Below are positions 1 through 6,078 of a stretch of DNA of 15,264 bases, piece after piece. The stretch covers positions 1-15,264 of the forward strand of contig CAZKHA010000074.1 in NCBI GenBank assembly GCA_964552325.1, given 5' to 3'. The stretch's first letter is position 1, and every line of letters begins with the position of its first letter. Below the pieces are notes generated by a model. The model saw only the letters and a program-made list of their open reading frames with translations, was not told the DNA's origin and did no database searches. Made by a program: the position numbers and the translations under genes. Source of the stretch: CAZKCK01 sp964552325. GTDB taxonomy: Bacteria; Bacteroidota; Bacteroidia; Bacteroidales; TTA-H9.

Positions 1-564
1 CCTTTGCTTCAAAAACGTTGGAGCCCAAGGGCTTTTAGTCCCGAACCCATTTCGGGGGAGGTTTTAGGCCGTGTGCTCGAGGCTGCTTTGTTTGCCCCTT
101 CGGCATCTAACGAACAGCCTTGGCGGTTTGTGGTGGGACTTAAAGGTACCCCAGCGCATGAGGCTATTCTGGATTCATTGGTTGAGTTTAATCAATTGTG
201 GGCAGTGCTTGCACCTGTTTTAATTGTAGCCTGTGGCAAAACCGTTGCAAATGCCAAACCCGATCAGCCCAACCCTAATTTTAGGTACGATACTGGCCAA
301 GCGGTGGCACACTTAAGCTTTCAAGCCATGCACGAGGGCTTGTTTGTGCACCAAATGACGGGCTTCGACCCTGCTAAAGCCGCACAAAACCTGGCTATCG
401 AGCCTCCATTTGTACCCGTTTCGGTTATAGCCCTAGGCTATATGGGGAGCCCCGACCAGCTTCCCGAAAAATTGAAAGCCATTGAAACCGGCCCTAAGAA
501 ACGTTTTGATTTTGAGGAAATGGTATTTGAGGGAGAATTTGGAAATCCTTTTAAACTTGCATAA
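1..564 (+). CDS. Nitroreductase family protein, 5' end cut by window edge
   Basis: An FMN-dependent oxidoreductase of the nitroreductase superfamily, which reduces nitro compounds, quinones or similar acceptors with NAD(P)H. The reading frame is open to base 1, and the visible protein begins inside the conserved N-terminal region (QKRWSPRAFSPEPIS), where family members carry FMN-contacting Arg/Ser residues. The true start therefore probably lies only a few codons upstream of the window; the TTG at 4 is not a convincing start. The APSASNEQPWRF block is the second flavin-contact motif, and the C-terminal ALGYMGSP and KKRFDFEEMVF segments match the usual family ending. The protein is otherwise about family length (roughly 187 residues visible). 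It ends 3 bp before the next ATG, so it is probably the leading or a middle gene of an operon with the zinc lipoprotein and rhodanese-like gene. The physiological substrate cannot be read from the sequence. Confidence 0.9.
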   Translation, partial: PLLQKRWSPRAFSPEPISGEVLGRVLEAALFAPSASNEQPWRFVVGLKGTPAHEAILDSLVEFNQLWAVLAPVLIVACGKTVANAKPDQPNPNFRYDTGQAVAHLSFQAMHEGLFVHQMTGFDPAKAAQNLAIEPPFVPVSVIALGYMGSPDQLPEKLKAIETGPKKRFDFEEMVFEGEFGNPFKLA

Positions 565-567
565 AAC

Positions 568-1569
568 ATGGCTCAACAAAAGAACGTATTTTTAGTAAGC
601 CTGGTGGTTATGATAACCTTGATGATGCTTGGCTGTGGACAACAGGCCGGCTCGGATAAAAAGGAAACGAAAAAGGCTCAAAAAGCTTTTCCCGCGTTTA
701 ATGCCGATTCAGCCTATAATTATGTAGCCCGGCAAGTGGCGTTTGGGCCACGGGTTCCCAACACCAAGGCTTCGGCAGCTTGTGCTTCTTACATTGAAAG
801 TGAGCTAAAAAAGTTTACGCCCGATGTTCAAATTCAAGCATTTAAAGCACGAGCCTATGATGGTACAATCTTAAACGGGCGTAACATTATTGCTTCGTTT
901 AACTTGCAAAATCCCAACCGGGTTGTGTTGTCGTCGCATTGGGATTCGAGACCCTATGCTGATAGCGATCCCGATAAGGCAAAGCATACTACGGCAATTG
1001 ATGGCGCCAACGATGGAGCAAGCGGCGTTGGTGTGCTAATGGAACTGGCGAGGGTATTAAAAGCCCAGTCTCCGCAAATAGGTGTTGATATTGTGTTGTT
1101 TGATGCCGAAGATTATGGTCCCCCGCAAGATAAGCAAGGTCAAAACTCTGAAGAGGCTTGGGGGTTGGGTTCGCAGTATTGGGCTAAAAACCCGCATGTT
1201 TACGGGTACAAAGCGCGTTATGGCATACTGCTCGATATGGTGGGCGTGCCAAACCCCACTTTTTTAATGGAAGGCTTTTCAACCTATTATGCCCCAGCCG
1301 TGGTTAAAAAAGTTTGGGACCACGCAGCCGAGGCAGGCTATGGTGCTTACTTTATCCCTGAGCAAGGGACATATATTACCGATGATCACTATTTTGTGAA
1401 TAAAATTGCCAATATCCCCATGATCAACATTATTCATCTGAACCGGAATTCGGGCCAAAGCTCTTTCTTTGAACACTGGCACACCATGAACGATAATATG
1501 GACCATATTGATAAAAAGTCGCTGGGAATGGTTGGAGAGGTGTTAGTTAGGGTTATTTATTCTGAGTAA
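568..1569 (+). CDS. M28-family zinc lipoprotein, glutaminyl-peptide cyclotransferase-like
   Basis: A 333-residue exported lipoprotein with an M28 metallopeptidase/glutaminyl cyclase fold. The N-terminus has a hydrophobic stretch ending in a lipobox (MMLGC, Cys23), followed by a charged linker. Candidate zinc ligands are Asp149 in GANDGASG, Glu181 in LFDAED and His305 in HWHTMNDN. The SHWDSRPYAD motif (His124) and the TDDH motif (Asp272/Asp273) complete the active-site pattern. The HWDSRP, GANDGASG, FDAEDYG and WHTMNDN combination resembles glutaminyl-peptide cyclotransferases more than typical M28 aminopeptidases; cyclases form N-terminal pyroglutamate using a single zinc. A broad aminopeptidase role is not excluded, because His124, a ligand in two-zinc M28 enzymes, is present. 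The ATG at 568 is chosen because it precedes a clean lipoprotein signal and sits 3 bp after the nitroreductase stop. Cell-envelope location is inferred from the lipobox. Confidence 0.88.
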   Translation: MAQQKNVFLVSLVVMITLMMLGCGQQAGSDKKETKKAQKAFPAFNADSAYNYVARQVAFGPRVPNTKASAACASYIESELKKFTPDVQIQAFKARAYDGTILNGRNIIASFNLQNPNRVVLSSHWDSRPYADSDPDKAKHTTAIDGANDGASGVGVLMELARVLKAQSPQIGVDIVLFDAEDYGPPQDKQGQNSEEAWGLGSQYWAKNPHVYGYKARYGILLDMVGVPNPTFLMEGFSTYYAPAVVKKVWDHAAEAGYGAYFIPEQGTYITDDHYFVNKIANIPMINIIHLNRNSGQSSFFEHWHTMNDNMDHIDKKSLGMVGEVLVRVIYSE

Positions 1570-1581
1570 ATTCGAGCAAGT

Positions 1582-1980
1582 ATGGGAATAGAACCCGCTG
1601 AAAAAATGCAGAACATTACGGTTCGCCAAGCTTGGACGTTGCTTAAAGAGGGCGCGCTTTTGGTTGATGTGCGCGATGCATGTGTTTGTCAGAACTTGGC
1701 TTTTGCCATCGAGAACCAAATCAGCCTCGATAAACTCTTAGCTTTAGCCCCCGAAAACTTGGATGTAAAGGCCAAATTAATTTTTGCCAACCTTGATGGT
1801 AATGGTAAAGAGCAACTTACAGCTTATGCAAAGGTCTTGGGACCAAGAGATCTATATTGGCTTGCAGGCGGCCTACTACAATGGAGGCACGAGGGCTTCG
1901 CGGTGAAAGGAACGTTGATAGACCGTATCTCGGAACATGGCGAGAATTCCTGCCAGTGTTTTAGTTGCTGTGGGAATTAG
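1582..1980 (+). CDS. Rhodanese-fold protein lacking the catalytic cysteine, with C-terminal Cys cluster
   Basis: A 132-residue cytoplasmic protein with a single rhodanese-like domain. The first strand and turn (ALLVDVRD, residues 25-32) and the late LYWLAGGLLQWRHEGF block (91-106) are typical of the fold. The active-site loop that normally starts with the persulfide-forming Cys is here LIFANLDGNGKEQ (67-79), with no Cys, so ordinary thiosulfate sulfurtransferase chemistry is unlikely. Two cysteines sit near the usual substrate-entry segment (C34, C36), and the extreme C-terminus carries CQCFSCC (C124, C126, C129, C130), which could bind metal or carry sulfur; that role is inference. The ATG at 1582 gives a 12-bp gap to the upstream gene; an ATG at 1606 is an alternative start. 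It is the last gene of the plus-strand operon and ends 3 bp from the convergent queD stop. I see no terminator hairpin between the two genes. Confidence 0.82.
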   Translation: MGIEPAEKMQNITVRQAWTLLKEGALLVDVRDACVCQNLAFAIENQISLDKLLALAPENLDVKAKLIFANLDGNGKEQLTAYAKVLGPRDLYWLAGGLLQWRHEGFAVKGTLIDRISEHGENSCQCFSCCGN

Positions 1981-1983
1981 GGC

Positions 1984-2433
1984 TTACGGGTTATCGTCAT
2001 GAAACCATTCGGCATACGAAGTTACGGTTTCACGAAGTTTCATGCTGTACAATTCCACATTGGCGGGAAGTTCGGGTTTTATCAACTCAGCAAAATGTAC
2101 CAATAAATTTTCGCTTGATGGCTGAAAATCAACCAATATCATATTATCGAAAAGCGAAAAAGTGTCCAAGCCAGCAGGCATTGGAGTTTGGGTATTCAGC
2201 ACCAAAGCATGATCAAAACGGTCGATAATCTTTGAACGAACAATTTTTTTCAAATCGCCAAAGTCCATAACCATTCCATTTTTCGACGAATCCGGGTCTT
2301 GTAAGGGCTCGCCTTTAATGGTTACAAACAGTTCATACGAATGTCCGTGCAAATGCCTGCAAGGACCATCATGCCCATACAAGGCATGGGCCATTTCAAA
2401 CTTAAACTCCTTGGTAATTCTGATGACAGCCAC
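1984..2433 (-). CDS. queD: 6-carboxy-5,6,7,8-tetrahydropterin synthase (QueD)
   Basis: A 149-residue cytoplasmic enzyme of the 6-pyruvoyltetrahydropterin synthase/QueD family. It converts dihydroneopterin triphosphate to 6-carboxytetrahydropterin, an early step of queuosine and 7-deazapurine synthesis. Zinc ligands are visible as His16 (EMAHAL), His29 and His31 (HLHGH). The catalytic Cys25 lies in the CRHLHGH motif, Asp74-His75 in RFDHALVLN, and Glu135 in LRETVTSYAEW. Length and motif order match the bacterial family. The gene starts 4 bp after the stop of the endonuclease gene on the same strand, so the two are probably co-transcribed although no shared pathway is apparent. Other queuosine genes (queC, queE, queF) are not in the window. 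A role in another pterin pathway is possible but less likely. Confidence 0.93.
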   Translation of the reverse strand: MAVIRITKEFKFEMAHALYGHDGPCRHLHGHSYELFVTIKGEPLQDPDSSKNGMVMDFGDLKKIVRSKIIDRFDHALVLNTQTPMPAGLDTFSLFDNMILVDFQPSSENLLVHFAELIKPELPANVELYSMKLRETVTSYAEWFHDDNP

Positions 2434-2437
2434 GCGC

Positions 2438-3499
2438 TTACTTTTTAATGAATTTTGAATGAATTACACCTGCTTTAAGCTCAACATCAACAAGGTATAT
2501 GCCTTTTGATAAGGCCGAAACATCCATTTTAACCTCAAGTTCATTGTTCGCTTTAACGGAAGCAACGGTTTGCCCTGATACATTGTAAATATAGATGCCC
2601 TGGATGCGGGTTTCGGTGCTTGTGCTAATAAACACCTTATCAATACATGGGTTTGGGAAAATATTTACTTCAACTCGAGTAGCTAAATCTTCTGTTGAGG
2701 CATTTTCGCCCCATATCTGTTCCACAAATTCGGGATGGTCGATAAACGGGTTTCGATTGTTTTGAATGCCATATACGCCATTATTGCGGTTGGTTTCTTT
2801 GGTGCTTACGGGATCGGCTGTGTGCCAGGCCATCATCATTTTGAGCGCCCACGATTTTAGTTGTGATTTGTTAACCATGCCATTGCTGGCCCAGCCAGCA
2901 TCTTCGGTATAGTAACGGGTTGACATATAAAAGTAGGTCCGGGCAAAATCGCCTTTGTAAGTATCAATGGGCTCAAATACGATATCGGAATAGCCAGGAT
3001 AGTTGCAATCGCCAAGTTTACATCCATTTTGCGAGGTCCAAGTAGTTGAACCAACCTCCCCATAAGGGTAATTGCTGCGTTTGCCGTTAACATAACCATC
3101 GGTAGGATAGAGGTGGAACATATCTGAATACATGGGTGATAAATCATTAAACCAGCTTTTTGGCCAGGAGTGTTCGCGGTTAAAGCAATCGCCTTCGCTA
3201 TTGTAATTCCCACATTCGTCGGCATTAAAGTTATAAATGTAAGGTGGGGTGCCGTTAGGTATATCTGAGTACATATCCCAAACGGTTCCATTGCTTTTTT
3301 TATCGGTAGTTTGGAAGTAGCCGGGCAAGGAAGAATAGCTTACAACCGTATGATCGTCAATAATATCATGCAATTTCAACTGAAGTGCTGTGCCGTATAA
3401 ACCAGCCGTGCCGTTGTAATAGCCTGCAGGTGGCTGTGCAGCCAAGTGAAAGCCGCTTATGCAGATAAAAAAAACTAAAGATCGAATCAGGTTCTTCAT
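2438..3499 (-). CDS. Secreted endonuclease I family nuclease with type IX secretion C-terminal domain
   Basis: A 353-residue secreted nuclease. Residues 1-22 form a Sec signal peptide ending in LAAQ. Residues 23 to about 265 match the endonuclease I (EndA/Vvn-type beta-beta-alpha metal) family: FNREHSWPKSW carries the catalytic Arg108-Glu109-His110, followed by HLYPTDGYVNGKRSNYPYG, FEPIDTYKGDFARTYFYM and QNNRNPFIDHPE. Paired cysteines (C96/C105 and C160/C165) suggest disulfides. After a short linker, residues 276-353 form a Por-type sorting domain with VNIFPNPC, IYNVSGQTV, LSKGIYLVDV and a basic end (FIKK). This fits outer-membrane export by the type IX system, then cleavage or surface anchoring. 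The probable role is extracellular DNA or RNA degradation for nutrients. A candidate -7 element (TACCTTTG on the minus strand) lies about 45 bp upstream of the ATG. The gene heads a probable operon with queD. Confidence 0.92.
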   Translation of the reverse strand: MKNLIRSLVFFICISGFHLAAQPPAGYYNGTAGLYGTALQLKLHDIIDDHTVVSYSSLPGYFQTTDKKSNGTVWDMYSDIPNGTPPYIYNFNADECGNYNSEGDCFNREHSWPKSWFNDLSPMYSDMFHLYPTDGYVNGKRSNYPYGEVGSTTWTSQNGCKLGDCNYPGYSDIVFEPIDTYKGDFARTYFYMSTRYYTEDAGWASNGMVNKSQLKSWALKMMMAWHTADPVSTKETNRNNGVYGIQNNRNPFIDHPEFVEQIWGENASTEDLATRVEVNIFPNPCIDKVFISTSTETRIQGIYIYNVSGQTVASVKANNELEVKMDVSALSKGIYLVDVELKAGVIHSKFIKK

Positions 3500-3544
3500 A
3501 CTATCTTTATTTTTAAGTAGATATGTGTTTCAAAAAAAGGTCTG

Positions 3545-3552
3545 CAAAGGTA
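3545..3552 (-). promoter_or_regulatory. Candidate -7 element for the endonuclease-queD operon
   Basis: Read on the minus strand this is TACCTTTG, an exact match to the Bacteroidota -7 consensus TAnnTTTG. Transcription would start near 3540 and give a leader of about 40 nt before the ATG at 3499. No clear TTG is found at the expected -33 distance, so the call rests on the -7 element and its position. Confidence 0.45.
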
Positions 3553-3752
3553 CAAATCTTTCGTTCAGGCTGTGGAGGGTGAAAAAAATGTTTTTGCGAA
3601 TGAACCCGTGATTTAATTGTACCTACTGCCAATACGATGGTAAACAGATTGTTATAAAAATTGGCTGTTACAGTATGCCACAAACCGCGTAGAATATTTA
3701 AGGGATTGCACAATAAAATTTCAAACTTTGTGTAATTGCTTATGAAACATGC

Positions 3753-3783
3753 TTGAGATATAACAACTTATTGTGTATCTTTG
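3753..3783 (+). promoter_or_regulatory. Bacteroidota-type promoter of the pseudouridine synthase gene
   Basis: TTG at 3753-3755 and TATCTTTG at 3776-3783 match the Bacteroidota sigma-ABfr consensus (TTG, 17-23 bp, TAnnTTTG) with a 20-bp spacer. Transcription is expected to begin near 3790, leaving about 55 nt of leader before the ATG at 3843. The TTG could be mistaken for a start codon because it opens an in-frame extension, but its place in the promoter argues against that. Confidence 0.75.
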
Positions 3784-3842
3784 CAGCCGATTTTGGGATT
3801 ATCCATACATACTATTTAAACGTTTACAGAGTCCTACATTTT

Positions 3843-5501
3843 ATGAATCCGAGTGATGAATTAAAGGACGCCAATGAGAATCCGGGAGGATTTTCGCGTC
3901 ACGATGAGCAAAAAGATGATGATAAAAGGGTTAAACGCCCTCTTTATTCAACTAGAGATGGTGCAGAAGTAAGGCCTTATAGGCCTCGCAAAGGCAACGG
4001 AGAGAGTCAGCCAGAGCGACCTGGCCGTACAATTTACAATCCAAAGGATGATAGCCGAGGCCCAGCCCGAAACAGTTACACGAGACCTTACAACCCTTCG
4101 TTCGATAAGGATTACGGTAATTCGTATGATAAACCAAGGTACGACGATTCGGGCGACCGTGGGTTTGATCGGGGGTTTAACAGGCCCTTGGAGCGGCAGA
4201 TACCTGACCATGGCAATGACCGTGGCAACACGCGGCATCAGGGACCCGACCGTGGCAATGAGCGCCCAAGGAATCCCAGGAGCAATGACAGGCCTTACAA
4301 TGACAGGTCCAATAACGACAGGCCTTACAATGACAGGTCCAACAGCGACAGGCCTACCAGTGATAGGTATAATAGCGATAGGCCTAGCAATGACAGGTAT
4401 AGCAACGACAGGTCACGGCCCCGCCCACCTCAAGATCGCGGGTATTCAAGGCCTGGGGAAGCCCCCAAAGGCCGATCGACGCAAACACGAGCACCTTATG
4501 CCCATCGCCCTGATAGTGATAGGACCGGTTATGATGGTGCCAGCACTTTCCGCCCCGATCAGGGAAATGAACGCTCAGGTTATTCAAAGTCAGGTCCTGC
4601 TCGTAGGAGCTCGACAGGCCCTATGAGACCACAATCAGGAGGTCAAAGAAGTCCATACCCCTCTCGCCCAGGTTCAAAGCCTATGGGAAGGCAAACTTAT
4701 AAAGGCAAAGGCTCCAATAATGCATTACCAGGGTCAAATTATAGGCTACCTAGGCCCGAAGACGCACCTTTTGTGCCCGCGGAAATGGAAGGCGAATTGC
4801 GTTTGAACAAGTTTATTGCCAATGCCGGCGTGTGCTCTCGTCGTGAAGCTGATAAACTTATTCAGGCTGGAGCCGTTACGGTGAATGGAAAAATTGTTAC
4901 CACTCTTGGTGCACGCGTCCTGCCTAATGATAAAGTGATGTTTGGCGACCAAACCCTTTCCTGCGAACGCCGTTATTACGTGCTGCTCAACAAACCCAAA
5001 GGTTTTGTTACCACCATGGACGACCCACAGGATCGGAATACCGTTATGGCTCTGACCGAATCAGCTTGCCGTGAGCGTATTTTCCCAGTTGGACGCCTAG
5101 ACCGCAACACAACAGGATTGCTACTGCTTACCAATGATGGCGAATTGGCTAAAAAGCTTACCCATCCAAGCCATCGCATCCGCAAAGTTTACCAAGTGCA
5201 ACTTGACAAACCTTTGGCTAAATCGGATATGATGACAATTGCCGAAGGAATTGAACTTGAAGATGGAGTAGCTGAGGTGGATGCAATTGCCTATGTTGGC
5301 GAGGGTGAAGATAAACGTCAAATTGGCATCGAAATCCATACCGGACGTAACCGAATCGTTCGCCGTATCTTCGAAAAGCTTAAATACCAGGTTGTAAAAC
5401 TTGATCGGGTAGCTTTTGCCGGCTTAACCAAGAAGAGCATTCCCCGTGGCAAATGGAGATACTTAAGCCTTCAAGAAATCAATTACTTGAAAATGTTATA
5501 A
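3843..5501 (+). CDS. rluB: rRNA pseudouridine synthase, RluB/RsuA family, with long disordered N-terminal extension
   Basis: A 552-residue enzyme that isomerises a specific uridine in rRNA. Residues 1 to about 310 are a low-complexity hydrophilic region rich in Arg, Asp, Asn, Ser, Pro and Gly, including a 10-residue repeat of the DRPYNDRSNN type. The catalytic part begins near 316 with an S4 RNA-binding domain (RLNKFIANAGVCSRREADKL, then VTVNGK). It continues with VLLNKPKGFVTT and VGRLDRNTTGLLLLTNDGEL, where Asp420 is the catalytic aspartate, and ends with HTGRNRIVRRIFEKLKYQV and LDRVAFAGL. The RluB branch (23S rRNA U2605 in E. coli) is the best guess; RsuA-type specificity is not excluded. 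ATG 3843 is preferred over an in-frame TTG at 3753, which lies in the promoter and would encode an atypical hydrophobic leader. The basic, disordered N-terminus probably binds RNA or ribosomes (inference). A strong terminator follows. Confidence 0.9.
   Translation: MNPSDELKDANENPGGFSRHDEQKDDDKRVKRPLYSTRDGAEVRPYRPRKGNGESQPERPGRTIYNPKDDSRGPARNSYTRPYNPSFDKDYGNSYDKPRYDDSGDRGFDRGFNRPLERQIPDHGNDRGNTRHQGPDRGNERPRNPRSNDRPYNDRSNNDRPYNDRSNSDRPTSDRYNSDRPSNDRYSNDRSRPRPPQDRGYSRPGEAPKGRSTQTRAPYAHRPDSDRTGYDGASTFRPDQGNERSGYSKSGPARRSSTGPMRPQSGGQRSPYPSRPGSKPMGRQTYKGKGSNNALPGSNYRLPRPEDAPFVPAEMEGELRLNKFIANAGVCSRREADKLIQAGAVTVNGKIVTTLGARVLPNDKVMFGDQTLSCERRYYVLLNKPKGFVTTMDDPQDRNTVMALTESACRERIFPVGRLDRNTTGLLLLTNDGELAKKLTHPSHRIRKVYQVQLDKPLAKSDMMTIAEGIELEDGVAEVDAIAYVGEGEDKRQIGIEIHTGRNRIVRRIFEKLKYQVVKLDRVAFAGLTKKSIPRGKWRYLSLQEINYLKML
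4287..4406 (+). repeat. 30-bp coding tandem repeat, four copies
   Basis: Four 30-bp units start at 4287, 4317, 4347 and 4377, each opening with GACAGGCCT or GATAGGCCT. They encode successive decapeptides DRPYNDRSNN, DRPYNDRSNS, DRPTSDRYNS and DRPSNDRYSN. The first two units differ at only two bases (both in the last six positions of the unit); the later two are more diverged, and a fifth decays after about ten bases. The array lies in the disordered N-terminus of the pseudouridine synthase. Because the unit is a multiple of three, copy-number change would keep the reading frame. Confidence 0.85.
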
Positions 5502-5506
5502 CTTTA

Positions 5507-5529
5507 GGGCCACATTGTGGCCTTTTTTT
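5507..5529 (+). terminator. Rho-independent terminator after the pseudouridine synthase
   Basis: GGCCAC (5508-5513) pairs perfectly with GTGGCC (5517-5522) across a 3-nt ATT loop, followed immediately by seven T residues (5523-5529). It starts 6 bp after the stop codon. Confidence 0.92.
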
Positions 5530-5673
5530 GTATCTTTAACCAACTTTCATTAGTGGCATTACTAGTTTTTTTATTGGAATTGTTAACTAATGTTTGTGTT
5601 AATATATTATTGAATAACAATGTATTATAAGTTATGGTACGATTTTAGATAGTGTTTTACGAAATTTAATGTT

Positions 5674-6060
5674 ATGAAAAAGCTATACTTGTTTTTTACG
5701 CTAGCTTCCATATTGTTGGTAGCTTGTTCCAAAGAAGAGATTACGCCAGATCCCACTGTTACCACCATGGATGAGCTTCAGGTTGAGGCTTCGTTTGATT
5801 GGAATACTGGCCAAGGTATTGACTTGATTATTAAAGGATTACCTACCACAATTCCGGTAAAATCAACACTGAGTGTATCCTTACCAAATGGAGATCTCGT
5901 GTATCAGGGTTCGCAGCTTATGAGTGATAACACTACCCTTAAACTTATAATACCGGTGGTGCACAAACAATTACTTATCAAATTTGGCACTAACACTTAT
6001 ACTGTTGCAATAAGTGATGGCGTAGCCAACTTTTCGTTTATTCCAGAAATAGTTGATTAA
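5674..6060 (+). CDS. Small lipoprotein of unknown function, partner of the LruC protein
   Basis: A 128-residue predicted lipoprotein. Residues 1-18 form a signal sequence ending in a lipobox (LLVAC, Cys18), followed by SKEE. The mature part is short and beta-rich, with alternating hydrophobic patterns (VEASFDWNTGQGIDLIIKG, then LPNGDLVYQGSQL) and no catalytic motif. The FDWNT-type opening resembles, by eye, the segment that begins the mature part of many Bacteroidota LruC proteins; that comparison is inference and needs a profile search. It lies 18 bp upstream of the LruC-domain gene on the same strand, so the two are almost certainly co-transcribed, and it may anchor or chaperone that protein at the envelope. 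In the 5530-5673 leader I see no exact TAnnTTTG promoter, only degenerate AT-rich candidates. Confidence 0.8.
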   Translation: MKKLYLFFTLASILLVACSKEEITPDPTVTTMDELQVEASFDWNTGQGIDLIIKGLPTTIPVKSTLSVSLPNGDLVYQGSQLMSDNTTLKLIIPVVHKQLLIKFGTNTYTVAISDGVANFSFIPEIVD

Positions 6061-6078
6061 TTTAAAACAAGCAAGGTT

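Larger units (their letters stand above)
3500..3842. other. Divergent intergenic region holding two promoters
   Basis: The 343 bp between the divergent endonuclease and pseudouridine synthase genes hold no convincing gene. The segment contains the Bacteroidota-type promoter for the rightward gene (3753-3783) and a weaker candidate for the leftward gene (3545-3552). About 200 bp between them (3553-3752) show no clear repeat or hairpin that I can support. A 66-codon minus-strand open frame inside it (3513-3713) overlaps the leftward promoter and lacks coding character. Confidence 0.7.

Noticed and set aside
1965..2228. 87-codon plus-strand open frame opposite queD
   Set aside because: It overlaps the rhodanese end and runs antisense through conserved QueD motifs; no recognisable protein.
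3513..3713. 66-codon minus-strand open frame upstream of the endonuclease
   Set aside because: It covers the probable promoter of the endonuclease gene, has no recognisable domain or signal, and its composition looks like noncoding leader sequence.
4048..4626. 192-codon plus-strand open frame inside the pseudouridine synthase
   Set aside because: It is an alternate frame of the repetitive N-terminal coding region. Its Met/Ile/Thr/Gly-rich product mirrors the repeat and has no domain.
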